This document shows positions 44,099-52,671 of a stretch of DNA of 64,000 nt, piece by piece. A program made the translations under genes and the position numbers. The notes under the pieces are model-generated. The model searched no databases and was not told the DNA's origin. It saw only the letters and a list, made by a program, of their open reading frames with translations. Numbering within the stretch: position 1 is the stretch's first letter; each line of letters begins with the position of its first letter. Where the stretch lies: the NCBI GenBank assembly GCA_045588655.1, contig JAZNEP010000022.1:248001-312000 (forward strand), given 5' to 3'. This DNA is from SVFI01 sp045588655. Lineage in GTDB: Bacteria > Bacillota > Clostridia > Lachnospirales > Lachnospiraceae.

Positions 44099-44830
44099 AT
44101 GAGCGTTATTTCAATGAAACAGTTATTAGAAGCAGGTGTTCATTTCGGACATCAGACAAGAAGATGGAACCCTAAGATGGCTCCATACATCTACACAGAG
44201 AGAAATGGTATCCACATCATCGACTTACAGACATCTGTAGGTAAAGTTGACGAAGCTTATCAGGCAATTTCAGAAGTTGCTTCAGCAGGCGGAACAATTC
44301 TTTTCGTTGGTACAAAGAAACAGGCACAGGATGCAGTGAAGACAGAAGCAGAACGTTGCGGAATGTACTACGTAAACGAAAGATGGTTAGGTGGTATGCT
44401 TACAAACTTCAAGACAATCCAGTCTAGAATTGCTCGTTTAAAAGCAATCGAAGCTATGTCTGAAGACGGTACATTTGATGTACTTCCTAAAAAAGAAGTT
44501 ATTGCTCTTAAAAAAGAGTGGGAAAAATTAGAGAAAAACTTAGGCGGAATCAAAGAGATGGAACATATTCCGGATGCAATCTTTGTAGTAGACCCTAAGA
44601 AAGAAAGAATCTGTATTCAGGAAGCACACGCTTTAGGAATCACATTAGTTGGTATCGCTGATACAAACTGTGATCCGGAAGAACTCGATTTCGTAATTCC
44701 TGGTAATGATGATGCAATCCGTGCAGTAAAACTCATCGTTTCTAAGATGGCAGATGCTGTAATCGAAGCAAATCAAGGTGCAGCAGAAGAAGTTGTGGCT
44801 GAAGAAGTAGAAGAGGCAGATGCAGAATAA
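44099..44830 (+). CDS. rpsB: 30S ribosomal protein S2
   Basis: S2 is a small-subunit protein needed for S1/mRNA docking. The 243 residues include MKQLLEAGVHFGHQTRRWNPKM, and DPKKERICIQEAHALGI, which are family hallmarks. A strong GGAGG precedes ATG. Codon use is more biased (AGA, GCA/GCT, TTA/CTT) than in flanking motility genes, as expected for a highly expressed gene. It is followed by tsf. Confidence 0.98.
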   Translation: MSVISMKQLLEAGVHFGHQTRRWNPKMAPYIYTERNGIHIIDLQTSVGKVDEAYQAISEVASAGGTILFVGTKKQAQDAVKTEAERCGMYYVNERWLGGMLTNFKTIQSRIARLKAIEAMSEDGTFDVLPKKEVIALKKEWEKLEKNLGGIKEMEHIPDAIFVVDPKKERICIQEAHALGITLVGIADTNCDPEELDFVIPGNDDAIRAVKLIVSKMADAVIEANQGAAEEVVAEEVEEADAE

Positions 44831-44875
44831 TTCTGTTACGTAAACAAGTATAGTAGAATAACGGAGGAAAATGAT

Positions 44876-45958
44876 ATGGCTATTACAGCAGCTATGGTAA
44901 AAGAATTAAGAGAAATGACAGGCGCAGGTATGATGGACTGTAAAAAAGCTCTTACTGAAACAAATGGTGATATGGATGCAGCTGTTGACGTATTAAGAAA
45001 AAGCGGTGCGGCTAAAATGGAAAAGAAAGCCAGCAGAATTGCAGCTGAAGGTATTGCTCGTGTGGCAACAAACGGTACAGAGGCAGTTGTAGTCGAAGTT
45101 AACTCTGAGACAGATTTCGTTGCTAAAAACGTAGTGTTCCAGGAGTTTGTACAGGTTGTTGCTGATACTGCTCTTGCATCAGGATTAAATGGTGGCGCGA
45201 ACGGTGAAGATATTGAGGCGGTTCTTGCTACGAACGGTCTTCAGGAGCTTTTAGTAGAAAAGACAGCTACAATCGGTGAGAAATTATCTTTCCGTAGATT
45301 TGCTAAAATTTCCGGTGATTGTGTAGCTACTTACATTCATGCAGGTGGAAAAATCGGTGTTTTAGTTGGTGCTACAGGTGCAAACGGCGATGCTGAGCAG
45401 GAAGCTTTAGTGAACGTTGCAATGCAGGTTGCAGCTATGAATCCGCAGTATGTCGGAAGAGCTGATATTGCGCAGGAAGAAATTGATAAAATGAGAGATA
45501 TTACAGTGGACAGTTCATTAAATGATCCGGCTTCACTTCCGAAACCAATCTTAAATGCATTGTTTGAAAAAGCTGTAAATGACAAGTTGTTCTCAGATGA
45601 AGATCTTACTGTATATGAAGAAAAGAAAAATGATAAATATTTATTTAACTTCCTTTCAGATGCAGCTAAGGCTGTATTAAGTGATCTTGCAATGCAGGAT
45701 AAAGCTAACATCGTTGAGAATAAGATTTTCAGTGGTATGATTGAAGGTCGTATTTCGAAACAGTTGAAAGAAATCAGTCTTCTTGATCAGGTTTATGTAA
45801 AAGCTGAAGATGGTAAGCAGACAGTCGGAAAATATCTTGAGTCAGTAAACAAAGCCCTTACAATCACTAAATTCGTTCGTTTTGAAGTTGGTGAAGGTCT
45901 TGAAAAGAAAAATGAAGACTTCGCTGCAGAAGTGGCTGCTCAGATGGCTGGAAACTAA
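44876..45958 (+). CDS. tsf: Elongation factor Ts
   Basis: EF-Ts exchanges GDP for GTP on EF-Tu. The 360-residue protein begins MAITAAMVKELREMTGAGMMDCKKALTE (UBA-like domain), then has the core domain with NSETDFVAKN and a C-terminal FVRFEVGEG. It is about 50 residues longer than the common form of about 300, with the extra length in the second core subdomain (about 205-260). Strong ribosome binding site GGAGG. Confidence 0.98.
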   Translation: MAITAAMVKELREMTGAGMMDCKKALTETNGDMDAAVDVLRKSGAAKMEKKASRIAAEGIARVATNGTEAVVVEVNSETDFVAKNVVFQEFVQVVADTALASGLNGGANGEDIEAVLATNGLQELLVEKTATIGEKLSFRRFAKISGDCVATYIHAGGKIGVLVGATGANGDAEQEALVNVAMQVAAMNPQYVGRADIAQEEIDKMRDITVDSSLNDPASLPKPILNALFEKAVNDKLFSDEDLTVYEEKKNDKYLFNFLSDAAKAVLSDLAMQDKANIVENKIFSGMIEGRISKQLKEISLLDQVYVKAEDGKQTVGKYLESVNKALTITKFVRFEVGEGLEKKNEDFAAEVAAQMAGN

Positions 45959-46004
45959 GAAATACGTCTTAGTGCAGACAAATTATTTGTTTGAATGAAA
46001 TGAT

Positions 46005-46048
46005 AAGACATCATTGCTTATAGAAATATAGGTGGTGATGTCTTTTTT
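46005..46048 (+). terminator. Terminator of rpsB-tsf
   Basis: The 9-bp perfect arms AAGACATCA (46005-46013) and TGATGTCTT (46036-46044), with further weak inner pairs, are followed by six T in all. Confidence 0.8.
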
Positions 46049-46129
46049 GTGTGTAAGGGTGGCGAAATATACACTGACTTTAGCCTGGAAGAGAATGAAA
46101 TAACAGCACAAGAAGTTGGCGGTGTTTGA
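46049..46129 (+). pseudogene. Possible remnant of a lost gene
   Basis: A 26-codon in-frame stretch ending in TGA encodes DFSLEENEITAQEVGGV after a few residues. It has no ribosome binding site or credible start and sits in the 316-base gap between tsf and the next gene. The fluent protein-like composition suggests a 3' relic, but chance is a fair alternative. The rest of the gap is A+T-rich with only a promoter. Confidence 0.2.
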
Positions 46130-46172
46130 TGAATATCAAAATCAAATGCTTTGGGTATATCAGATAGACTAG

Positions 46173-46201
46173 TTGTTGATAAGCAAAATGTAAGGTATAA
46201 T
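46173..46201 (+). promoter_or_regulatory. Putative promoter of the Ig-like protein gene
   Basis: TTGTTG, a 17-base spacer, then a perfect TATAAT, about 74 bases before the start codon. Confidence 0.5.
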
Positions 46202-46274
46202 AAAAAATATAAGAAAAGAGTGATGGGGACAAGATTATAGATTTTATCGATTACAAGATGAAAGGATGTTATAT

Positions 46275-47513
46275 ATGAAGGATAAAAGAAAATGTATATT
46301 CATTGTTGCGTTGGGTTTGACGATTGCGATCACACTTGCACAAGTATTCTCGACGCAGGCACAGGCAGCATCTAATGTGAAAATCAGTAAGAGTAAGATG
46401 ACGATGGTGGTCGGTCAACAGAAGATTTTGACGGTAAAAAATACGTCAAAATCCATCAAGTGGTCGTCATCGAAAAAGTCGGTGGCTAAGGTCAGCAGCA
46501 AAGGTTTTGTTACTGCCCAAAAAGAAGGAACCGCAACGATTACAGCTAAAGTGGGCAAGAAAAAATACACCTGTAAAGTCACAGTAAAAGACAAGCCGTC
46601 TTTGGGAAAGCAGGAAACGATATGTGTTGGTAAGAAACTCAAGTTAAAGGTAGAGGGAACAGCAAAAAAAGTAAGCTGGAGTTCTTCCGATAAAAAGGTA
46701 GTAAAGGTAGATAAAAAAGGAAATATCCGTGGGATAAAAAAAGGAACGGCTACCATCACAGCCAAAGTGGGAGATAAGAGCCTTAAGTGTAAAGTTAAGG
46801 TCAAGGATGCAGTGGTTAAGGTGGATAGGACGATTGTTGTAAAAGATGTGGAGTGTGTCACAGTTACCTACATAGCAGACAAAATTTCCTGCAAAAGTTC
46901 GAATCCGGAAATTGCTTCGGTTGCTTTGGTGGAAGAGCAGGTGTCGGAAGATTATCCGGGATATGAGGCGGATCTTGTGATTTACGGACATAAGAGCGGA
47001 ACCACATATGTAACAGTTACGAATAATTGTAATAAGCAAAAGATGAAATTTAAAGTGGAAGTACGTAAGCAGAATCCGGTTACAGGATATGACAGACTTC
47101 TGGAGTGTATCGTGCAACATGGGCAGCCGGATGAGAGCGGGAATAAATTTCTGGCTTACAATGGTGCAAAAATCGAGTATGATTATTGGGAAAAATCAAT
47201 GAATTTTGAATACAGTGAAGTTACTGAGGAAGCAACGGTAGAATGGTTTGTTATGAATCATGTTAATCCGAAGGAACGATATATAGTTCTTTGGATTACA
47301 CCAAAGGGCACTGCGGAAAAACAGTATGTAACGGTGCAGGCGGACCCGGCTTCCTACGCAGGAGAAATGCTTGTGTATGAGGAAGGATGGTTCAAAACAC
47401 CGGTGGATGATAATCTTCAAAGAATTGCAAACAGGGCAACGCAAAATGCGTGTAAGTACTTAAATGAGTTGCTAAAGCAGAGGCTTGGATTGACACTTGA
47501 GGATGTATTGTAA
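46275..47513 (+). CDS. Secreted protein with bacterial Ig-like (Big_2) domains
   Basis: The 412-residue product has a signal peptide (about 1-32, ending AQAASN). It has two clear Big_2 domains (about 34-105 and 108-175, each with the ending GTATITAKVG...CKVTVK) and a diverged third (about 180-265, SSNPEIASV... GTTYVTVTN). A C-terminal region of about 140 residues that I do not recognise (YDRLLECIVQHGQPDESGN to LNELLKQRLGLTLEDVL) completes it. Start at ATG 46275, eight bases after AAGGA. It is Lys-rich, with no cell-wall anchor. Probably surface-associated; the ligand is unknown. Confidence 0.88.
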   Translation: MKDKRKCIFIVALGLTIAITLAQVFSTQAQAASNVKISKSKMTMVVGQQKILTVKNTSKSIKWSSSKKSVAKVSSKGFVTAQKEGTATITAKVGKKKYTCKVTVKDKPSLGKQETICVGKKLKLKVEGTAKKVSWSSSDKKVVKVDKKGNIRGIKKGTATITAKVGDKSLKCKVKVKDAVVKVDRTIVVKDVECVTVTYIADKISCKSSNPEIASVALVEEQVSEDYPGYEADLVIYGHKSGTTYVTVTNNCNKQKMKFKVEVRKQNPVTGYDRLLECIVQHGQPDESGNKFLAYNGAKIEYDYWEKSMNFEYSEVTEEATVEWFVMNHVNPKERYIVLWITPKGTAEKQYVTVQADPASYAGEMLVYEEGWFKTPVDDNLQRIANRATQNACKYLNELLKQRLGLTLEDVL

Positions 47514-47532
47514 AACTTGTAAAATAATTCAC

Positions 47533-47550
47533 AGTGAAAACACTTTTTTT
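47533..47550 (+). terminator. Weak hairpin and T-run after the Ig-like gene
   Basis: AGTG/CACT around AAAA with seven T. The stem is only 4 bp, so termination would be weak. A TAAAAT at 47567-47572 may serve as a -10 for the next gene, without a clear -35 at normal spacing. Confidence 0.3.
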
Positions 47551-47603
47551 ACATTCCGTTTTATGTTAAAATAGAACGAGTATGTAAAAGGAGTAAGGAT
47601 TTT

Positions 47604-48569
47604 ATGTCTAAAAATGAGGAGGGAAGGTCCGCAAGGGTTGCGACCATGAAAAAACTGATTATTGCTTTCCTTATTTTGGGTATGATTCTTCCGATTTTGT
47701 TATGTATTCTGCTGTTTATTAAGGTGGAACAGCTTCAGCAACAGGTGAATGAGCTTAGTGCACGCAGTCAATTGCAAGAGATAGAAATGCAATCGGAAGA
47801 ACCAAAAAAAAGTGTACAAGAAACGGTATATATGAGTGAGCGGGCATCCGAACCCGATCATACGGAGAAAGAGGAGCAGAGGATTTTCATTTCACAAAAA
47901 ATGCGTCTTGAGCGGGAAGAGAAATCGCAGCAAGAACAGGAAAAAACGAAGGTTTATCTGACCTTCGATGATGGTCCGAGTGCTAATACGGGTGCAATAC
48001 TCGACATATTGAAGCAATATGATATCAAAGCTACGTTTTTTGTGACAGGAAAAACACAGGAGTCCTACGCATCGCTCTATCGCAGAATTGTGGATGAGGG
48101 ACATACGCTTGGGATGCATTCTTACAGTCATAGGTATCAGGATATATATGCTTCTGCGGACGCTTTTACACAGGATTTGGAGCAGTTACAGGAATTTTTG
48201 TATGATACGACCGGAGTGTGGTCACGTTTTTACCGTTTTCCGGGAGGGAGTTCCAATCAGGTAAGTGAGGTTCCTATGCAGGAGCTTGCAGATTATCTGA
48301 CAGAAGAAAATATTTATTATTTGGACTGGAATGTGTCTTGCGGTGATGCAACCGGCAGACGATTAAGACCGCAGCAGATTGCTGACAATGTAACAGAAGA
48401 GGTTGGCAAGTACAGAACTGCAGTAGTTCTTTTGCATGATGCGGCAGACAAAACGTCAACCGTGGAGGCGTTGCCTTTGATTATTGAAAAATTGCAGAGT
48501 ATGGAACAGGTTGAAATGGTACCGGTGAGTGATGAGATGAATATGGTACAGCATTTACAAAAAAACTAA
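47604..48569 (+). CDS. Membrane-anchored polysaccharide deacetylase (NodB family)
   Basis: This enzyme removes acetyl groups from cell-wall or extracellular amino sugars. The 321 residues have a membrane helix (about 17-38), a coiled, charged linker (about 42-115) and a NodB domain. The metal and catalytic motifs are TFDDGP (Asp122-Asp123) and HSYSH (His172, His176); the later RFPGGSSN and LLHDA motifs are also present. Peptidoglycan GlcNAc deacetylase (PgdA-type) is the likely activity, but the substrate cannot be read from sequence. Confidence 0.92.
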   Translation: MSKNEEGRSARVATMKKLIIAFLILGMILPILLCILLFIKVEQLQQQVNELSARSQLQEIEMQSEEPKKSVQETVYMSERASEPDHTEKEEQRIFISQKMRLEREEKSQQEQEKTKVYLTFDDGPSANTGAILDILKQYDIKATFFVTGKTQESYASLYRRIVDEGHTLGMHSYSHRYQDIYASADAFTQDLEQLQEFLYDTTGVWSRFYRFPGGSSNQVSEVPMQELADYLTEENIYYLDWNVSCGDATGRRLRPQQIADNVTEEVGKYRTAVVLLHDAADKTSTVEALPLIIEKLQSMEQVEMVPVSDEMNMVQHLQKN

Positions 48570-48630
48570 AAACAGAGAAATTTGCGATTCACAGTTACAG
48601 ATAAAATAGTAAGAAACGGAGGAATAAGAA

Positions 48631-49719
48631 GTGGGTTTTTTTCAGGATTTAAAAGAAGATTTATCACTTGCGGTAGGTGAGCTGTTACCGGAAGAAGAAA
48701 CCATAGAAAAAGAGTTACCGGATTTGGAAGAAGACACAGCGGTGGATGAGGCAATAAAAGAGGTAGAAAAGGCACTGGCAGAAGAATTTGGCAAGGAAGA
48801 GATGGTGCAGGAAGATTCGCCGGAAGAGGATGAAATACAGCCACAGGAAGAAGAGGCTGAGGAAGAGATAGAAGGCGAAGAAGTGGCAGAAGAGTCAGAT
48901 TCAGAAGAGTCAGATTCAGAAGAGGAAGATACCGCTGAGGAAGAAGAGGTTGAAGAAATTCAGACAGAGGATGCAACAGCAGAGGAAGTAGAAGAACCAA
49001 AAAATATAGAAGAGACAGTGGAAGCCCAGTCGGCGGCGCAGCCGGTGATAGATGCTGCAGCGGCGCAGATTGCCAGCATTGCAAATATTGTAGCAAAGGA
49101 AGAAATGGGCGACGGTGAGGATTTCGAAGAGAGAGAGATTCAGACACCGGAAGAGCTGCTACGTATGGAGCAGGAGACAGCGACAGTAGAAACAGAATTA
49201 GAAAAAGAGGTAGAAAAGGCAATGGCAGAGCAAATGATGAATTTAGCACAGGAAGAAGTAGTAGATGAAACAGCAGTGATTACAGCTGGTATGATCGTTA
49301 CAGGTGATATGATTTCTAAGGGAAGTATTGAGATTCTTGGAAAGATAAAAGGAAATGTTGAAATTCTTGGAAAATTGAATGTTTCCGGTACGATTGAAGG
49401 TGATTCAAAAGCAGCGGAAATATTTGCAGATTCTGCACATGTCACAGGTAAAGTAGTTGCAGACGGAACGGTTAAAATAGGGCAGAATTCAGTAATTATC
49501 GGCGATATTGTGGCATCAAGTGCGGTGATAGCAGGAGCGGTAAAAGGCGATATTGATGTGCAGGGACCGGTTATTTTAGATGCATCAGCGATTGTGATGG
49601 GAAATATCAAATCTAAGTCAGTACAGATTAACAATGGTGCGGTGATTGAAGGTATGTGTTCACAGTGTTATGCAGAAGTAAATCCAACATCATTCTTTGA
49701 TGATTTGATTCAAAAATAA
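48631..49719 (+). CDS. Bactofilin-family cytoskeletal protein with long acidic N-terminus
   Basis: Bactofilins polymerise into filaments at membranes and recruit wall enzymes. The 362 residues start at GTG after CGGAGGA. The first 215 are very acidic (runs of Glu/Asp, with EESDS repeats). The C-terminal 130 form the bactofilin beta-helix (DUF583): short Gly/Ile/Val strands such as GDMISKGSIEILGKIKGNVE, and KVVADGTVKIGQNSVIIGDI. Most bactofilins are 120-200 residues, so the tail is unusual. It lies just before pyrH. Confidence 0.9.
   Translation: MGFFQDLKEDLSLAVGELLPEEETIEKELPDLEEDTAVDEAIKEVEKALAEEFGKEEMVQEDSPEEDEIQPQEEEAEEEIEGEEVAEESDSEESDSEEEDTAEEEEVEEIQTEDATAEEVEEPKNIEETVEAQSAAQPVIDAAAAQIASIANIVAKEEMGDGEDFEEREIQTPEELLRMEQETATVETELEKEVEKAMAEQMMNLAQEEVVDETAVITAGMIVTGDMISKGSIEILGKIKGNVEILGKLNVSGTIEGDSKAAEIFADSAHVTGKVVADGTVKIGQNSVIIGDIVASSAVIAGAVKGDIDVQGPVILDASAIVMGNIKSKSVQINNGAVIEGMCSQCYAEVNPTSFFDDLIQK
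48889..48918 (+). repeat. Two-copy 15-bp direct repeat in the bactofilin gene
   Basis: Two identical copies of GAAGAGTCAGATTCA encode EESDS twice within the acidic region. Confidence 0.8.
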
Positions 49720-49738
49720 AAACAGGAAGGATACGATC

Positions 49739-50434
49739 ATGAAACGAATCATGTTAAAACTGAGCGGAGAAGCTCTTGCCGGTGAAAAAAAGACCGGTTT
49801 TGATGAAGAAACAGTGAGAGGAGTCGCGCTTCAGGTAAAGCAGCTGGTAGATGACGGTGTGGAAGTAGGTATCGTAATTGGCGGCGGTAATTTCTGGAGA
49901 GGACGTACAAGCGAAAATATCGATCGTACCAAAGCAGATCAAATAGGTATGCTGGCTACGATTATGAATTGTATTTATGTGTCAGAGATTTTTAGAAGTG
50001 TTGGAATGGAGACCAATATATTAACTCCGTTTGAATGTGGTTCTTTCACAAAATTGTTTTCAAAAGACAGAGCCAACAAATACTTTAAAAAGGGTATGGT
50101 TGTATTCTTTGCCGGTGGTACCGGTCATCCGTATTTTTCAACTGATACCGGAGTTATGCTTCGAGCTATAGAGGTGGAAGCTGATGTAATTCTTCTTGCA
50201 AAAGCGATTGATGGGGTGTATGACGATGACCCGAGAGTCAATCCAAATGCGAAGAAATATGATGTTGTTTCAATCGATGAAGTAGTGGCCAAAAATCTTC
50301 AGGTGGTAGATATGACGGCTTCGATTTTGGCCAAAGAAAATAAAATGCCGATGTGGGTATTTGGATTAAATGAAGAAAACAGTATTGTAAACACCGTAAA
50401 AGGTGAGTTCAACGGAACGAAAGTAACCGTATAA
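49739..50434 (+). CDS. pyrH: Uridylate kinase
   Basis: PyrH phosphorylates UMP to UDP in pyrimidine synthesis. The 231 residues are of the amino-acid-kinase fold: MLKLSGEALAG, GIVIGGGNFWRGR, GTGHPYFSTDTG and DGVYDDDPR. It has an AGGAAGGATACG ribosome binding site. In B. subtilis it directly follows tsf; three envelope genes intervene here. Confidence 0.97.
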   Translation: MKRIMLKLSGEALAGEKKTGFDEETVRGVALQVKQLVDDGVEVGIVIGGGNFWRGRTSENIDRTKADQIGMLATIMNCIYVSEIFRSVGMETNILTPFECGSFTKLFSKDRANKYFKKGMVVFFAGGTGHPYFSTDTGVMLRAIEVEADVILLAKAIDGVYDDDPRVNPNAKKYDVVSIDEVVAKNLQVVDMTASILAKENKMPMWVFGLNEENSIVNTVKGEFNGTKVTV

Positions 50435-50461
50435 AAATTGACCGTATAGGAGGATAAAACA

Positions 50462-51013
50462 ATGGATGAGAGAATTAAGGTTTATGAAGAAAAAATGCAG
50501 AAAGCGATAGATTTTTTAGCATCAGAGTTTGCAACGATTCGTGCAGGAAGAGCAAATCCTCACGTACTCGACAAGATTAAAGTAGATTATTACGGAACAC
50601 CGACACCGATTCAGCAGGTAGGTAACATTACAGTGCCAGAACCGAGAATGATTCAGATTGCACCATGGGAGAAAACACTGATTAAAGAAATCGAAAAGGC
50701 AATTATGATGTCGGATATCGGAATTACACCATCAAATGATGGATCGGTAATCCGTCTTGTTTTCCCGGAACTTACAGAAGAACGTCGTAAGGATCTTGTG
50801 AAGGATGTAAAGAAAAAAGGTGAAGACAATAAAGTGGCTGTTCGTAACATTAGACGTGACGGCAACGATGCATTTAAAAAACTTGCCAAAACAGATATCT
50901 CTGAGGATGAAGTGAAACAGTTAGAAGAACAGCTTCAGAAATTAACAGATAAGTTCATCAAAAACATTGATGGCATGGTAGAGGAAAAAGCAAAAGAAAT
51001 CCTGACCGTTTAA
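50462..51013 (+). CDS. frr: Ribosome recycling factor
   Basis: RRF splits the post-termination ribosome together with EF-G. The 183 residues show the classic ATIRAGRANPHVLDKIKVDYYGTPTPI and the RRDLVK-type three-helix bundle. The AGGAGG ribosome binding site lies just upstream. Confidence 0.98.
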   Translation: MDERIKVYEEKMQKAIDFLASEFATIRAGRANPHVLDKIKVDYYGTPTPIQQVGNITVPEPRMIQIAPWEKTLIKEIEKAIMMSDIGITPSNDGSVIRLVFPELTEERRKDLVKDVKKKGEDNKVAVRNIRRDGNDAFKKLAKTDISEDEVKQLEEQLQKLTDKFIKNIDGMVEEKAKEILTV

Positions 51014-51031
51014 TTTGAGAATGGAATAAAT

Positions 51032-51070
51032 GGGAAAGGTCGACAGATCTTTCCCTTTCCTTTATATTTA
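51032..51070 (+). terminator. Hairpin between frr and uppS
   Basis: GGGAAAGGTC pairs with GATCTTTCCC (10 pairs, one G-T) around GACA, followed by a T-rich but interrupted tract. It is probably a partial terminator or processing site, since no clear promoter precedes uppS. Confidence 0.55.
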
Positions 51071-51105
51071 AAAGGGAGTTTTCCTATATGTGCAAGGAGG
51101 GTTTT

Positions 51106-51813
51106 ATGGGAGTACCAAATCATATTGCCATCATATTGGATGGAAACGGAAGATGGGCCAAAAGCAAGGGAATGCCAAGAAATTATGGCCATGTGCAGGG
51201 TAGCAAAAATGTAGAAACAATCTGCGAAGCAGCACACAATCTTGGAGTAAAATATCTGACCGTATACGCTTTTTCAACAGAGAATTGGAATCGTCCGAAA
51301 GATGAAGTGGACGCGCTTATGAAATTGCTGGATAAATATATGAGTACTTGTCTGAAAACAGCAGAAAAAAACAATATGTGTGTACGTGTAATTGGTGATA
51401 AATCCGGATTAAGACCGGATTTACAAACACGTATTGCTGAGCTGGAAGAGGCCACAAAGGACTATACCGGACTGCATTTTCAGATTGCGTTAAATTATGG
51501 TGGTCAGGATGAAATTGTCCGTGCAGTGAAAAGAATTATGCAAGAAACGAAGCAGGGCAGCATAAATCCGGAGGATTTGACAATTGATCGATTTGCAGAT
51601 TATCTGGATACAAAAGGAATCCCGGAGCCGGATTTGATGATTCGTACAAGTGGAGAACAGAGAATTTCTAATTTCCTGATATGGCAGCTTGCATATACAG
51701 AATTTTACTTTACTCAGGTACCGTGGCCTGCCTTTAATAAAAAAGAACTGGAAAAAGCAATCGAAGCATATAATAATCGTGATCGGCGATTTGGCCTTGT
51801 AAAGGAGGAGTAA
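51106..51813 (+). CDS. uppS: Undecaprenyl diphosphate synthase
   Basis: UppS makes the C55 lipid carrier for cell-wall synthesis. The 235 residues contain the catalytic Asp12 in ILDGNGRWA, the FSTENW motif, and RTSGEQRISNFLIWQ with the ending FNNRDRRFG-type motif. Start at ATG 51106, just after AAGGAGG; an ATG six codons upstream would be before that site. It is two bases from cdsA. Confidence 0.97.
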   Translation: MGVPNHIAIILDGNGRWAKSKGMPRNYGHVQGSKNVETICEAAHNLGVKYLTVYAFSTENWNRPKDEVDALMKLLDKYMSTCLKTAEKNNMCVRVIGDKSGLRPDLQTRIAELEEATKDYTGLHFQIALNYGGQDEIVRAVKRIMQETKQGSINPEDLTIDRFADYLDTKGIPEPDLMIRTSGEQRISNFLIWQLAYTEFYFTQVPWPAFNKKELEKAIEAYNNRDRRFGLVKEE

Positions 51814-51814
51814 T

Positions 51815-52639
51815 ATGCTGACCAGAGTGATTAGTGGTTTTTTTCTTATCCTTATTCTCGCAATTACGATGCTTAGTGGTGGCAAGATTTTATTTGCATT
51901 TACATTATGCATTTCTCTCATTGGGTTTTATGAACTGATTAAGGCAACGCATGTCAGATGTGATGAGAAAAAAGTAAGTGGGATGGAGATTGTTGGCTAT
52001 ATTGGTATCGTGGCGTATTACATAGTACTTGGTTTGCCGCAGGCAAAAGCATTTCTTATGCTTCCAATCATCCTCACTATTATGGGAATGATGCTTGTAT
52101 ATGTGTTTGCGTTTCCGAAGTATGATGCAAAGCAGGTGATGTCCGCGGCATTTTCCTATTTTTATGCGCCGGTACTTCTTTCCTACATATATCAGACGAG
52201 AAATTTGGAGCATGGGATTTATATTGTTTGGCTGATTTTTATCGCATCATGGATTAGTGATACAGCGGCCTATTTTTTTGGTGTGCTCTTTGGAAAACAT
52301 AAGTTGGCACCGGTACTTAGCCCGAAAAAATCAATAGAAGGCTCCGTTGGTGGAATTTGCGGAGCTGCACTCGGTGGATTTTTATACGCATTTGCCCTAT
52401 ATAAACTGGGTATAACATTTGTATCAGGAGATGTACTGCGTGCATTTCCGATGATTGTGGCGCTTGGGTCTGTGATAAGCCAGATTGGAGATTTGGCGGC
52501 ATCAGGAATTAAGCGAAATCACAATATCAAGGATTATGGAACATTGATTCCGGGTCATGGGGGGATTATGGATCGTTTTGACAGTGTGATTGTGACAGCA
52601 CCGTTGATTTATTATGGAGCCATGCTGTTAGTATATTAA
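51815..52639 (+). CDS. cdsA: Phosphatidate cytidylyltransferase
   Basis: CdsA makes CDP-diacylglycerol for phospholipids. The 274 residues have about seven to eight membrane helices, SDTAAYFFG, and the C-terminal signature KDYGTLIPGHGGIMDRFDS. The ribosome binding site GGAGGAG lies in the end of uppS. Confidence 0.97.
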   Translation: MLTRVISGFFLILILAITMLSGGKILFAFTLCISLIGFYELIKATHVRCDEKKVSGMEIVGYIGIVAYYIVLGLPQAKAFLMLPIILTIMGMMLVYVFAFPKYDAKQVMSAAFSYFYAPVLLSYIYQTRNLEHGIYIVWLIFIASWISDTAAYFFGVLFGKHKLAPVLSPKKSIEGSVGGICGAALGGFLYAFALYKLGITFVSGDVLRAFPMIVALGSVISQIGDLAASGIKRNHNIKDYGTLIPGHGGIMDRFDSVIVTAPLIYYGAMLLVY

Positions 52640-52671
52640 AGGTGACAAAAAGATACGAGGTTTATAATAGT

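Noticed and set aside
48566..49249. Long minus-strand frame rich in Leu and Pro
   Set aside because: It is the antisense of the acidic GAA/GAG-rich bactofilin N-terminus; composition and lack of start signals mark it as an artefact.
52663..52668. Perfect TATAAT just before dxr
   Set aside because: It lies 4 bases from the chosen start codon, has no -35 at normal spacing, and the gene is closely packed in an operon.
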